Source: Edaphobacter aggregans DSM 19364 (GTDB lineage: Bacteria > Acidobacteriota > Terriglobia > Terriglobales > Acidobacteriaceae). Taken from it: a stretch of 64,000 nucleotides of DNA. Numbering within the stretch: the stretch's first letter is position 1; every line of letters starts with the position of its first letter. The notes beneath the pieces were generated by a model, which saw only the letters and a list, made by a program, of their open reading frames with translations, made no database searches and was not told the DNA's origin. The stretch is from positions 21,084-85,083 of the forward strand of contig NZ_KN050790.1 in NCBI RefSeq assembly GCF_000745965.1, read 5' to 3'. The position numbers and the translations under genes were made by a program. Positions 27,684-35,914 of this stretch are shown in pieces.

Positions 27684-27998
27684 GCAACGATTTTAAACCC
27701 TGACAATTGCCAGTTTCATTGGCAAAATACCTGATTATAAACAGCTTAGCTACTGTTAGAGCGCAATTCAGCCTAGCCACTCCGACACTGCTAACCCTTC
27801 AGAGCGACAGACCAGGTTCGTGTATCGCGTCGACGAGATCACAGCGTGGCAGTCCGAGGCTGTCCCGCCACGGTTCAGTCCCAGCCACGCTTGCGATTCT
27901 TGGTGTCAATTTGGCGCCAATTTGTGCCGACCGTACCGATTTGGCCGGTTATAGCGTCTCATAAGCTGTTTGTTTTAAATTGCTCAGCCGATTGACAC
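27684..27998. other. Integrase upstream region and element end
   Basis: No gene. Near the integrase start lies TTGCCA-GTTTCA-TTGGCAA, an inverted repeat that may be an operator. Further right are words such as TTTGGCGCCAATTTGTGCCG and CCGATTTGGCCGG, resembling the repeats inside the other tRNA-Ala site and perhaps integrase arm sites. Confidence 0.4.
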
Positions 27999-28023
27999 TT
28001 CATGGCATGGAAGAAAGTCATCG
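27999..28023 (+). repeat. Degenerate tRNA-Ala-like attachment repeat
   Basis: CATGGCATGGAAGA followed by AAGTCATCG repeats the anticodon-arm part of the tRNA-Ala fragment at 16659 (CATGGCATGGAAGA then GGTCATCG). TGAC precedes both at the same distance. The T arm and acceptor are lost. With the first copy it brackets 11.3 kb as a degenerate direct repeat. Confidence 0.6.
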
Positions 28024-28357
28024 CACACCGCACGAATGGCAAGTGCTGGGTGTGCTCAGTGACAATTCGGTTGCACGCAACATTAGAAAAGCATGTCTTT
28101 AGAGCGAAATTGTCCATCTTTTCAGGAACGCTCGTTCAGCCACTTGGCGATTTTTCAGTTGCTCGGCTTCAAAAGTTCTAGCCGTTTGTCATCAGTTTCA
28201 GGACAGGTTCCAACCCGAGAGTCACGATTTGCGGCTCTACGTTTTCAACCCCAAACCAACCCCAGCTACCAATGCTTGAAAAGTCTTTACGACTCCTTAG
28301 CACTCTTTAAAACTCCCAACCACACGCTACAACTCGTTTAAAATAGGTTACTTACAT

Positions 28358-28404
28358 CACTCATAACCCAAAGGTCGTAGGTTCAAATCCTACCCACACA
28401 ATCA
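28358..28404 (+). repeat. 3' fragment of tRNA-Met(CAT)
   Basis: An anticodon loop CTCATAA (anticodon CAT), variable loop AAAGGTC, a perfect T arm (GTAGG-TTCAAAT-CCTAC) and the 3' strand CCACACAATCA are present. There is no D arm (no TAGCTCAG-like sequence) upstream. It is a tRNA 3' half, probably another integration scar, and is followed by a strong terminator. Confidence 0.75.
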
Positions 28405-28422
28405 ATTAGGGGGTTAGGACCC

Positions 28423-28450
28423 AAAACCCCACCATAGCGTGGGGTTTTTA
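28423..28450 (+). terminator. Intrinsic terminator after tRNA-Met fragment
   Basis: AAAACCCCAC and GTGGGGTTTT form a perfect 10-bp stem with a 6-base loop, ending in five T. This is a textbook bidirectional intrinsic terminator and was probably the terminator of the original tRNA gene. Confidence 0.9.
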
Positions 28451-28590
28451 CTTTGCACAGAAGTGGTATTGAGCGGGCGGTGAGCATCGTGGATTCTAGT
28501 ACCACTCCCTCACGGGGGATTTGCGACTCGAATGTAATCAGGCCCTGCAAGCCGTGTTGGGCATTCGCACGACCTGCCCAACACTCGCGG

Positions 28591-28629
28591 CCCCTCTCTC
28601 GCTCATGGTGGGAGAGGGGTTATTTTTTT
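28591..28629 (+). terminator. Second intrinsic terminator
   Basis: CCCCTCTC pairs with GAGAGGGG around a 13-base loop, followed by TTATTTTTTT. It lies 140 bases after the first terminator; no gene between them was recognised. Confidence 0.85.
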
Positions 28630-29146
28630 CTGTGCTGCAGCGAGAGCCCGAACAGTAGGTCAGCCACCAGATCGACCGTCTTTGCGACAAGTTCGACTCC
28701 TCCAGCCCGAAGATCCCGCCGCAACACTATCGTCGGCTATATCGCCTGGCTGAACGTCGAGTTTCAGGCAGGCGACTAGCCGAGTGGGCCATGGCTGGCG
28801 TTCAACGCTGCTGGCCCTGCCGTTTGGGAGCGAGCGAAACATCGGTTTATTCTGAACCGAAGAAATCGATGCATTCTCTGCCGAAGGCTATGGAGGCGCA
28901 CGCTGCTCTGACTCAGGCGATCGCCGCCGTCGGGAGCGTGATGATCCCCGCCGCGGCGCTGAGGCACGCCAGCATTCAGCTGCACGAAGGACTGATGAAA
29001 CCTGACCAAAACCTGACCAACGTCCGTATACATCTTGAATTCTACTGAACAAATTGAACAACTTGCGGCGTGCGTCTGTGCGGGCGGGAAGGGCTGTAAA
29101 TCCATTTAAATCAATGAAAATACAGACAGTTAGTGTATTGTGAGCA
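28630..29146. other. Stretch between terminator and tRNA-Lys fragment
   Basis: An open plus-strand frame of about 130 residues runs from about 28655 to 29048 (KFDSSSPKIPPQHYRRLYRL, later ALTQAIAAVGSVMIPAAAL). It has no clear start signal or known domain. It may be a remnant; I do not call it as a gene. Confidence 0.35.
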
Positions 29147-29196
29147 TTCGACTCTTAATCGACAGGTTGAAGGTTCGATTCCTTCCGCGTCCACCA
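29147..29196 (+). repeat. 3' fragment of tRNA-Lys(CTT), probable attachment site
   Basis: Anticodon arm with loop CTCTTAA (anticodon CTT), variable loop AGGTT, perfect T arm (GAAGG-TTCGATT-CCTTC), acceptor strand CGCGTCC and ACCA. No 5' half upstream. Tandem 10-bp repeats begin 85 bases to the right, so an inserted element probably lies on that side. A degenerate copy occurs at 43695. Confidence 0.85.
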
Positions 29197-29280
29197 TCTA
29201 TCCCATTTACAAATCAATAACTTCCACAGCGACAGCCTCGTGTGGAAGGGCATGCTCATACAGAGGTTTACGGTCAATTT

Positions 29281-29310
29281 CGGACACACTCTGGCACACT
29301 TTGGCACACT
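29281..29310 (+). repeat. Three tandem 10-bp repeats near tRNA-Lys fragment
   Basis: CGGACACACT, CTGGCACACT and TTGGCACACT follow each other without gaps. A 10-bp period puts each unit on the same face of the helix. Such repeats beside an attachment site suggest integrase or excisionase binding. The surrounding 29197-29435 has no gene. Confidence 0.6.
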
Positions 29311-29435
29311 CCACCCCGACGAACCCCACTGGCAGCAGAGCCTAAGCGCCACGGTGATGTTCACCCGGGGCCTTTTCGTTCCACAGCAGTTTCGTCTATC
29401 ATTCGCCCACTCAGGAAGAGCGAGCCTCCCAACCG

Positions 29436-29951
29436 TCAATTCGGCAATATTGGGTCTACACAGTCTGTTGGCTGACTCCGCACTTCTGGAGGCTGGGACG
29501 CCCAGCGCGGGGGGTCGACTAGTTTCGGCTCCCGTAACTGAACGAGCCGAGTCACAATGGCAAACAGGAAGCTTGCGGAGAGCCCGCACATCAGCACACC
29601 TGTAATGCTTTCCACCGGGCCCATCAGTCGCCATATTGGCTGGAGAGAAACATTTCCTGCGCCGACTGTGGCATAGTTACCCACCGAAAAATAGAAAGCC
29701 ACTTCCCAGGTTGGAAAACATTTCCAGCGATAAAAGGACGCCCACAACAGAATTTCCAACATGTGTAAGCAGACGAGCAGACTTGTGAACCGCACCATGA
29801 GTACAAAGGACCGGAAAAGGCCGAGCTGGTGAACGCCCTGGGGAAACCGAACTTTTGTCCAGTGGATGAGACTGGACATGCCTACGCTCTGCAATATCAC
29901 TGTGAGCGTCACCAGAAAAGTCGTTATGTAGGCTTGGTGTACGAAACTCAT
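29436..29951 (-). CDS. Two-helix potassium channel-like protein
   Basis: A 171-residue membrane protein. A first helix lies at about 8-28, another at about 48-72, then a pore loop YFSVGNYATVGAGNVSL (residues 87-103) and a last helix SITGVLMCGLSASFLFAIVT (115-134). The TVGAG at 95-99 stands where potassium channels have TVGYG, so it is an Ion_trans_2-type pore with Ala instead of Tyr. It lacks a regulatory RCK or nucleotide-binding domain. Selectivity with this filter is uncertain. It is a single gene next to the tRNA-Lys scar. Confidence 0.78.
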   Translation of the reverse strand: MSFVHQAYITTFLVTLTVILQSVGMSSLIHWTKVRFPQGVHQLGLFRSFVLMVRFTSLLVCLHMLEILLWASFYRWKCFPTWEVAFYFSVGNYATVGAGNVSLQPIWRLMGPVESITGVLMCGLSASFLFAIVTRLVQLREPKLVDPPRWASQPPEVRSQPTDCVDPILPN

Positions 29952-30260
29952 AGTCTGGTCAGTTGGTTAGGTAACCGGTCTAGTCTTTGTTCGCTTGCTT
30001 TATCGCGAAGTATTCCTTACCTGTTTTCCAAGCTTCCGCTCCAATCCACACCTATATATGCACTTCGGTGTCCAGACGTTTGTCGAATGCATAGGTCCGT
30101 AGTCGTACATTCCTCGAACACAGCAAGCATGAAACACACAATTCCTTTCCTTCCATACATCGAACCTGCACTAGCGTCTCATGCCTCGCAAAGAGTAGCT
30201 TGTGACATGTCACGGTACAGGCGATCCACAGCGCATGGGCTCTGAAGCGTCCATCGATGC
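29952..30260. other. Intergenic, no feature recognised
   Basis: About 310 bases between the channel gene start and the end of the Mla-type operon, both on the minus strand. It should hold the channel promoter. No gene or clear hairpin was seen. Confidence 0.4.
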
Positions 30261-30887
30261 TTACTGTGCCTTGATCAAAGCCGGGGCGGGAGTCGGTGTC
30301 AGCAGCTTTTCAATGGCGCGCTCCATCGTCGCGTTCATCGCGGATACAACCGCAGGCACATCGCGCTGGCTGACTGTTCCAACCTCGGAAACAGAGTTGG
30401 TCCACACGGTCGCACCTGTGGCAACCCTCACCATTTGGGTGGAGATTGCAACCCGGACTTTGACACCACCTTCGTAATCGATCTCCTCAAGCTCTTCGAG
30501 GCGTCCGCTAAGCACGTAATCCACGTCGAGGCGTCCGTCGTATAGCTTCACCTGGCTGAAGTTGCCGCTGGCGCGCAGGCGATCCGCTACGGCATTGGTC
30601 AGGAACTCACGCGGATCCACCGCCCAGCGATGGTAATTGTAAAAGCCGATCTGTTCCGGCGACGTCTTGTAGACAATGGCTCCCTGCCGCAGGTAGGTGG
30701 GTGATCGAAATTCGCGCACGGCCAAGGTTGCGTGAATATTTTCCGCCATAGGCGGGTCCGGTGGCGGCGGTGTGTGGAGCGTGTAGTAATTGGGATATTT
30801 CACTGCTCCTCCGCAGCCCGCCAGTACAATCAGGGCGGCAAGCGCAAAGCCAGCTGCGTTCAGATGCTTTTTCATGTCCACTCTCAT
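30261..30887 (-). CDS. ABC-type transport auxiliary lipoprotein of Mla-like operon
   Basis: A 208-residue lipoprotein. The start at 30887 overlaps the preceding mlaD stop by four bases (ATGA); ATG 30875 is an alternative. A lipobox VLAGCGG puts the lipidated Cys near residue 25. The body (PNYYTLHTPPPPDPPMAE, DVDYVLSGRLEELEE, MNATMERAIEKLL) fits the ABC_trans_aux/PqiC-like family, outer-membrane partners of MCE transporters. As last gene of a five-gene operon it probably docks the MCE protein at the outer membrane. Confidence 0.82.
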   Translation of the reverse strand: MRVDMKKHLNAAGFALAALIVLAGCGGAVKYPNYYTLHTPPPPDPPMAENIHATLAVREFRSPTYLRQGAIVYKTSPEQIGFYNYHRWAVDPREFLTNAVADRLRASGNFSQVKLYDGRLDVDYVLSGRLEELEEIDYEGGVKVRVAISTQMVRVATGATVWTNSVSEVGTVSQRDVPAVVSAMNATMERAIEKLLTPTPAPALIKAQ

Positions 30888-31813
30888 TTTTGTTCTGTGA
30901 CCTGCCGATCTTTCGGTTCCTTGATCCGAATCAGACTCCATGGGCGCTGCTTGAGCGAGTCAGTCAGCTGATCCAGGTTTTCAGTTGCCACGCGCAGATT
31001 TTCCACCGTGTCATCGATCTTGTAGTCGTTCGCACGTACCATGACCTGCATGTCCGCCAGCAATTGTTTCGCTTGCAGCAAAGTGCGCTGCAGTTCGGCC
31101 AGATCATTGCGGATTGGCTCCCGCATATCTGTAACAGTTCCATTCACATTCTGGACCGTGTTATCGGCATGTTGGCTGAGCGCGATCAATTGGTCGGAGA
31201 TACGATCGATCTTCGGGCCTTCGGTCGCCAGCAATCCGTTGACATGATCCAGCGTGGCTTGAACCTTCCGTTGTGTGGGCGGGCCAGTCATAGTATTCAG
31301 ATTGGCAAGAAGACCTCGTGCGTCTCCGGTGATACCTTGAAGCTCTCCCTGTGCTTGGGTGATGAGCGCGTTGGCACTGTCGGCGACAGCCGCCATCTTG
31401 CCGGCGATCTCATCCAGGCTGGCGGCCTCCTGTGATGGGATCGCCGACCCGGATGCAAGCCGCTTCGCGTCGTTGCTGCCGGTGGTGATCGACAGTGCTG
31501 CGCTGTTCATGATGCTCACCAAACCGAGCTTGGCCACAGACTTCTCGTTCAATGGAGTGCCTTGTTTTACTTGGAGCAGAATTTCTATCTTGGTGGGGTC
31601 TACCGCCCAAGGCCGAACGGCTTTCACTTCGCCGACTGTGATCCCACCAAAGAGCACAGAAGCTCCCGGTTCAAGTCCGCCGGCGTAACGCAGATAGGTT
31701 CGATAGGGAATCGTATCCCCACCGAACTGCGCATGCACAAGATAGATGACCGTGAATGCAAGGATCGAGAAACATCCCAGCACGAACGCCCCGACTTTTG
31801 CTTCCGTCGTCAC
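30884..31813 (-). CDS. mlaD: MlaD-type MCE-domain lipid-binding protein
   Basis: A 309-residue protein with one N-terminal membrane helix (AFVLGCFSILAFTVIYLV) and an MCE domain at about 40-118 (YAGGLEPGASVLFGGITVGE). A long C-terminal helical region with many coiled-coil heptads (HVNGLLATEGPKIDRISDQL) follows. MCE proteins form hexameric rings or tubes that carry phospholipids across the periplasm. It is longer than E. coli MlaD (about 180 residues), more like MCE proteins with an extended needle. Overlaps both neighbours by four bases. Confidence 0.9.
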   Translation of the reverse strand: MTTEAKVGAFVLGCFSILAFTVIYLVHAQFGGDTIPYRTYLRYAGGLEPGASVLFGGITVGEVKAVRPWAVDPTKIEILLQVKQGTPLNEKSVAKLGLVSIMNSAALSITTGSNDAKRLASGSAIPSQEAASLDEIAGKMAAVADSANALITQAQGELQGITGDARGLLANLNTMTGPPTQRKVQATLDHVNGLLATEGPKIDRISDQLIALSQHADNTVQNVNGTVTDMREPIRNDLAELQRTLLQAKQLLADMQVMVRANDYKIDDTVENLRVATENLDQLTDSLKQRPWSLIRIKEPKDRQVTEQK

Positions 31814-32613
31814 TCGTTTGGCTCCTGACTCTGTAGATATTTTTCGAAGTAACCAGCTAACGCGGGCGTTTTCGCCGTATCCCCAGGAACACGATCGAGG
31901 AACTGCCGCACGCGTGGATTCTGGCTCGCTCTGATTTCGTCCCTGGTTCCAATCAAGGCAAACCTACCCTGATACAGCATTGCGATGCGATCTGCGATTC
32001 GGAACGCGCTCGCCATTTCGTGGGTGACGACAATGACCGTCATCTGGAAGACCTGTTTAAGCACAAGAATGAGTTCATCCAGTTCCGCCGCAACAATTGG
32101 ATCCAGTCCCGCAGAGGGCTCATCGAGCACCAGAATCTCGGGATCGAGAGCAAGAGCGCGCGCGACTGCCGCCCGTTTCTTCATGCCACCAGACAATTCC
32201 TGCGGATGTAACTTGCCGAAGTCCGCCAGACCAACCGCGGCCAGCTTCATGCCCACGACCAACCGTACGATTGAAGGCGCGAGGCTGGTGTGTTCTCGCA
32301 GGGTTAGGGCGACGTTGTCCTCGATCGAAAGCGAATTGAACAAAGCTGCGCTTTGAAACGCCACGCCGAGAGAGAGGCGGACGGATTTCAGTTCAGCGGT
32401 TGAGCACCGGGTGATGTCGATTCCTTTCACCGAGACACTGCCTGACTTGGGGCGTTCCAGGGCAAGAATTTGACGCAAGAGTGTGCTCTTACCAGAACCG
32501 CTGCCGCCCAGCAGGACCATCGTCTCTCCATGCTCGATGTCGAGGCTGAGTCCATCCAATATCCGGCGTCCGTCGTATTCGACCACCAGGTCGCGAATCG
32601 AAATGATCGGCAT
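31810..32613 (-). CDS. mlaF: Mla-type ABC transporter ATPase
   Basis: A 267-residue ABC ATPase: Walker A GGSGSGKST (36-44), signature LSGGMKKRAAVARAL, Walker B ILVLDEPSAGLDP, and switch His in VTHEM. The MKKR after the signature is typical of MlaF/Ttg2A. It powers lipid movement through the MlaE permease. Its start shares one base with the end of the permease gene. Confidence 0.94.
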   Translation of the reverse strand: MPIISIRDLVVEYDGRRILDGLSLDIEHGETMVLLGGSGSGKSTLLRQILALERPKSGSVSVKGIDITRCSTAELKSVRLSLGVAFQSAALFNSLSIEDNVALTLREHTSLAPSIVRLVVGMKLAAVGLADFGKLHPQELSGGMKKRAAVARALALDPEILVLDEPSAGLDPIVAAELDELILVLKQVFQMTVIVVTHEMASAFRIADRIAMLYQGRFALIGTRDEIRASQNPRVRQFLDRVPGDTAKTPALAGYFEKYLQSQEPNE

Positions 32614-33416
32614 TACGACTGCCCCGTGAAGTAGAAGATAGCGGTGAAGATGGCATCAGCCACGATCACAAGGAAAGTCGACTTCACTACCGCGCTGGTT
32701 GTGGAACGGCCTACCGCATCGGGCCCCCCGCGCACACGGAACCCTTCCAAGCAACCAACATGAGCGATGATGGTGGCAAAGGCTACGCTCTTGATGAGCC
32801 CGGTGATCACATCGCGGAGCACGATCGATTCCAACACAGATCGAAAGTAGAGTAGTGGCGCGAGTCGGGTGCTGAAGAACATAAACAATCCGCCTGCCAC
32901 GATACCGAAAACACTGGACGCGATCGTGAGACAGGGAACCGCGATCAGCGCGGCCAGATACTTTGGCGCCATGACGAACTCGATGGGTTCGAGCGCCATC
33001 ACCCGCAAAGAATCTAGTTCCTCGGTCACCTTCATGGTTCCAATCTCAGCCGCGAAAGAGGAGCCCGATCTTCCACTGACGGCAATGGCGGTGAGCAGTG
33101 GGCCGAGTTCACGCGTGAAGCCGACCGCCACCAAGTCGATCACATAGTGCAAAGCGCCGAACCGTCGTAGTTCAGACGCTCCTTGCATGGCGAGAATCAA
33201 GCCACTGCAAATCGCCATCAGCGAAACCATCGGCAGTGCGTCCACCCCAATCTGCAACATCTGGCGTACCGATGCTTTCCATCGGTAGGGATTCCCGACA
33301 AAAGGTAACGCGCTCCTGATGGCGCGCAGCGTGGCCCACAACTGAATGTTCAGACTTCCGACATACTCGAGTTGGGCAATGGTTTTTCTTCCAACTCCTT
33401 CGAGAACAGTTGCCAT
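32613..33416 (-). CDS. mlaE: Mla-type ABC transporter permease
   Basis: A 267-residue membrane protein of the MlaE/YrbE family: five or more helices, with conserved TRELGPLLTAIAVSGRSGSS and a glutamate-rich motif MKVTEELDSLRVMALEP. MlaE forms the dimeric inner-membrane core to which MlaF, MlaB and the MCE ring attach. The N-terminus has an interfacial helix (about 15-45) before the first membrane span. Tight one-base overlaps on both sides show a translationally coupled operon. Confidence 0.94.
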   Translation of the reverse strand: MATVLEGVGRKTIAQLEYVGSLNIQLWATLRAIRSALPFVGNPYRWKASVRQMLQIGVDALPMVSLMAICSGLILAMQGASELRRFGALHYVIDLVAVGFTRELGPLLTAIAVSGRSGSSFAAEIGTMKVTEELDSLRVMALEPIEFVMAPKYLAALIAVPCLTIASSVFGIVAGGLFMFFSTRLAPLLYFRSVLESIVLRDVITGLIKSVAFATIIAHVGCLEGFRVRGGPDAVGRSTTSAVVKSTFLVIVADAIFTAIFYFTGQS

Positions 33417-33802
33417 CAGGTCACCTTCGGCGTTGTGGAGGCACTTCTATGGCCATCGCTTTCGAATAGATCCAAGAGGCCCGTAACTTCGAACAGATGA
33501 AGCACCCGACCTTGCAGCCCCCTCAGGAACATCGTATTCTGGCGAGGGCGAGCGATCTTTAGTCCTTCGAGGAGAGTCGCAATGCCCGAGGCGTCAATGT
33601 AGGAAACCTCCGCCATATCGACGACGACGGTTTTTGACAATTGTCCTATCAGGACCGCCAGAAGCTGATCTCGGAAATCTGGCGAAGAGTCAATACTTAG
33701 GCGTCCCCGCAAGCGCATGAGCGTCGTCCCATCGCTCTCATTCAGGATGATCTCGAGATTGGTTTCACCGAGCATGTGGCTCTCAAGGGTATTGCTATGC
33801 AT
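33416..33802 (-). CDS. mlaB: STAS-domain protein of Mla-like operon
   Basis: A 128-residue STAS domain: LRGRLSIDSSPDFRDQLLA and VVVDMAEVSYIDASGIATLL, with the DASG loop where anti-sigma antagonists carry the phospho-Ser. In Mla systems the STAS subunit MlaB binds and stimulates the ATPase. As first gene of the operon it fixes the start of transcription upstream of 33802. The first 12 residues precede a second ATG (MLGETNLEI), which may be the true start. Confidence 0.82.
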   Translation of the reverse strand: MHSNTLESHMLGETNLEIILNESDGTTLMRLRGRLSIDSSPDFRDQLLAVLIGQLSKTVVVDMAEVSYIDASGIATLLEGLKIARPRQNTMFLRGLQGRVLHLFEVTGLLDLFESDGHRSASTTPKVT

Positions 33803-34578
33803 TCATCCCTTTCGACAGAGGCAGAACTGGTACGAAGCCGTTGACGCGAGCTCATGTTCGCTCTTGCACTCACGGTTCCACTTCAAGCCTCCGTTCCGTT
33901 CAAATGCCACATGCGGCACGCACGGGTGTTAGGCAGTCGTACTTTGAGGAAGCGGGTCCCTCCCGCACAGAATAGAAAGCAGATAATCGAAGCTGTCGCT
34001 GTTGAAGGCACCTTCACTGCCTCAACCACGAATATCCATCCAAGACGCGGTCTGGAGACGGCGTGAAGGCTGAAGTTTGCGCAAATGGCAGCCCGCTCCC
34101 ACTTTAACTTTGGCACTGTTAACCAGCTGACACTTGCTGCGCACAGCTCTGGATGCCGCGGCGCCGGTTCCGTTTCAGCTTTGGACCATTCCCCGCTCTC
34201 CCGAAAGCTGGCTTTACGCGTAGCTCGACTGTCTATGGAGCGCATCAACGATTGAGTGACTGATTCGTGAACGACAGGGTGGGCCTCAGTGCCAACCCCC
34301 AGTCAGCGGTCTTGGCATTTGCTGAATTCTTGACACTTTGAAAGCTAGGTGCAAACGAGCACGTCCTATGAATTAGCGGCGCAAAGTAGTTGGAACAAAG
34401 CGCTTGGGTCTTGCGACCTCTTGTTCGCTCGGATTGGAGCGCTGAATGCTCCTGTGAAGATGACACACCCAGCCGGCACAACCGGCGTCGGATCTCGTCT
34501 ACCGATTTTAGTTCTCGGAGCGAGGTCTTTTGCGAATCAACGAGGCTATCACAACATTGCGGCTGCAAGGAAGGAATT
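33803..34578. other. Divergent intergenic region, no gene seen
   Basis: A 776-base gap between the Mla-like operon (minus) and a secreted-protein operon (plus). Open frames on both strands (for example minus 33883-34248) are Arg/Ser-rich and lack signals. It should hold both promoters; I could not fix them. Confidence 0.45.
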
Positions 34579-35166
34579 ATGAATCGTAAACCTATACCGT
34601 CCAGGCAGACACCGATGACTTCTTTTCAGGTTGGGCATGGATTAGCTTTTCTAACTCTCCTGTTCTCGTTAAGCGGGGCATCGATAGGCCAGACTCAGAG
34701 CGACGCACAAAGTCCGGTCCCCGGGTCGGATATCCATGCCACGCAAATCCTGGGGTTTGAAGGTACGAAGCATAACGCCACCGGAGAGTTGAAAATCCAA
34801 GGTGGTGTGATGCAATTTCAGCACGATGGAAGTACGGCCGAACAGGTGAGCATAAGCTCTATTCAAAACATCTTTGTCGAGGATCAAGACAAGCAGGTAG
34901 GCGGCACGGCGATGAAGCTGGCCAAAACTGCAGCTCCCTATGGCGGAGGGCGGGTGGTGAGCCTCTTCGCACATAAGAAATACGACTTCCTCACAGTGGA
35001 ATATCTTGATAACAACGGTGGTTTTCACGGTGCCATATTCCAACTGGAAAAAGGGCAGGGACAACCTTTCCAGAAGGCCCTTGTAGCCAACGGCGCGCAC
35101 ATCACGCCGCTGGCAGACCGAGCCACTACCCAAAGCACTCTTGAGGGCAAGAATGAAAACAAATAA
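34579..35166 (+). CDS. Exported hypothetical protein
   Basis: A 195-residue protein starting at an ATG with AAGGAAGGA upstream. Residues about 1-45 form a long signal peptide (GHGLAFLTLLFSLSGASIGQ). The mature part (GFEGTKHNATGELKIQGGVM, then AHKKYDFLTVEYLDNNGGFH and AIFQLEKGQGQPFQKAL) resembles a small beta-rich fold with a tail like PH-type or DUF-type lipid-binding domains, but I cannot name it. Overlaps the next gene by 14 bases, so the two are coupled. Confidence 0.7.
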   Translation: MNRKPIPSRQTPMTSFQVGHGLAFLTLLFSLSGASIGQTQSDAQSPVPGSDIHATQILGFEGTKHNATGELKIQGGVMQFQHDGSTAEQVSISSIQNIFVEDQDKQVGGTAMKLAKTAAPYGGGRVVSLFAHKKYDFLTVEYLDNNGGFHGAIFQLEKGQGQPFQKALVANGAHITPLADRATTQSTLEGKNENK

Positions 35167-35797
35167 AGGAGCTTCCCTTGCCGCAACTAAGACCGCGTTT
35201 AGCTTGTCCACCTTCTACCGGCCAAACAAGCACTGCGGACCGATTGCGGCTCTGATCCTGCTGCTCGGTGCGTTGCAGCTTCAGCTATTCGTCCCAACTG
35301 CGCTTGCGGAATCCTCCACAGGTGGAAAAAGCGGAGGCGCCCAGCCATGGAGCCTGCAGGTAGATCGAGTCGACCCTGGCGATGTCGGCCTTGATCCATC
35401 CTTCGGAGCCGCCATCTACGAGAATCTCCTGGAAGAGCTAGCCAAAACGGGGCAGTTCAAACAGTTGTTCCGTAGCGGGGATCGCAACGCGAACGATGTT
35501 CCTGGCCTGCTCATTCTGAAGACAACGGTTCAAAAATATACGCCGGGTAGCGAGACTCGACGGGCTGTCACCACCGTGAATGGAGCGACCAAATTGAACG
35601 TTCGCATTCAGTTGGTCACACGAGAGGGCCAAGTCGTGCAGGAGCATGTTGTCGATGGCAATGTCCGGTTCATCGGTGGCAACCTGCGAGCTACCCACAA
35701 CCTGGCACACAATGTGGCAGCTACTTTGAAACGTTCAACCCTGCCGGCGCAGCCCGCCGCGCTCGCCGACCAGGAAACTGGAAATATGTCTAAGTAA
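35153..35797 (+). CDS. Exported DUF4410-like protein
   Basis: A 214-residue protein starting within the end of the previous gene. A hydrophobic segment (IAALILLLGALQLQLFVPT) serves as signal peptide or anchor. The mature part (FGAAIYENLLEELAKTGQFK, LLILKTTVQKYTPGSETRR, LNVRIQLVTREGQVVQEHVV) has the pattern of DUF4410 and related lipoprotein-like domains: a helix, a strand with G-x-I-x-K-x-x-P-G, then a long strand with valine repeats. Function unknown; probably acts with its coupled neighbour in the envelope. Confidence 0.65.
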   Translation: MKTNKGASLAATKTAFSLSTFYRPNKHCGPIAALILLLGALQLQLFVPTALAESSTGGKSGGAQPWSLQVDRVDPGDVGLDPSFGAAIYENLLEELAKTGQFKQLFRSGDRNANDVPGLLILKTTVQKYTPGSETRRAVTTVNGATKLNVRIQLVTREGQVVQEHVVDGNVRFIGGNLRATHNLAHNVAATLKRSTLPAQPAALADQETGNMSK

Positions 35798-35914
35798 CCA
35801 GTGCGTGCGGTCGATTGCGATCCCCAGCCGGGCATCTCAATCGACTTAAACCAGGAGCAGTAAACGGGAACGCTGAGAGGTGACGTCATCGTAACGTTCA
35901 AGCTCAATTGCGGA

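Noticed and set aside
28358-28404. Complete tRNA-Met gene
   Set aside because: Only anticodon arm, T arm and 3' acceptor strand exist; no D arm or matching 5' acceptor strand upstream.
28655-29048. Plus-strand frame of about 130 codons after two terminators
   Set aside because: No start signal, no domain, and it lies among tRNA scars; kept only as a note in the intergenic entry.
29155-29634. Minus-strand frame ending WTRKESNLQPVD
   Set aside because: Antisense of the tRNA-Lys fragment and repeats, overlapping the channel gene region; no domain or start signal.
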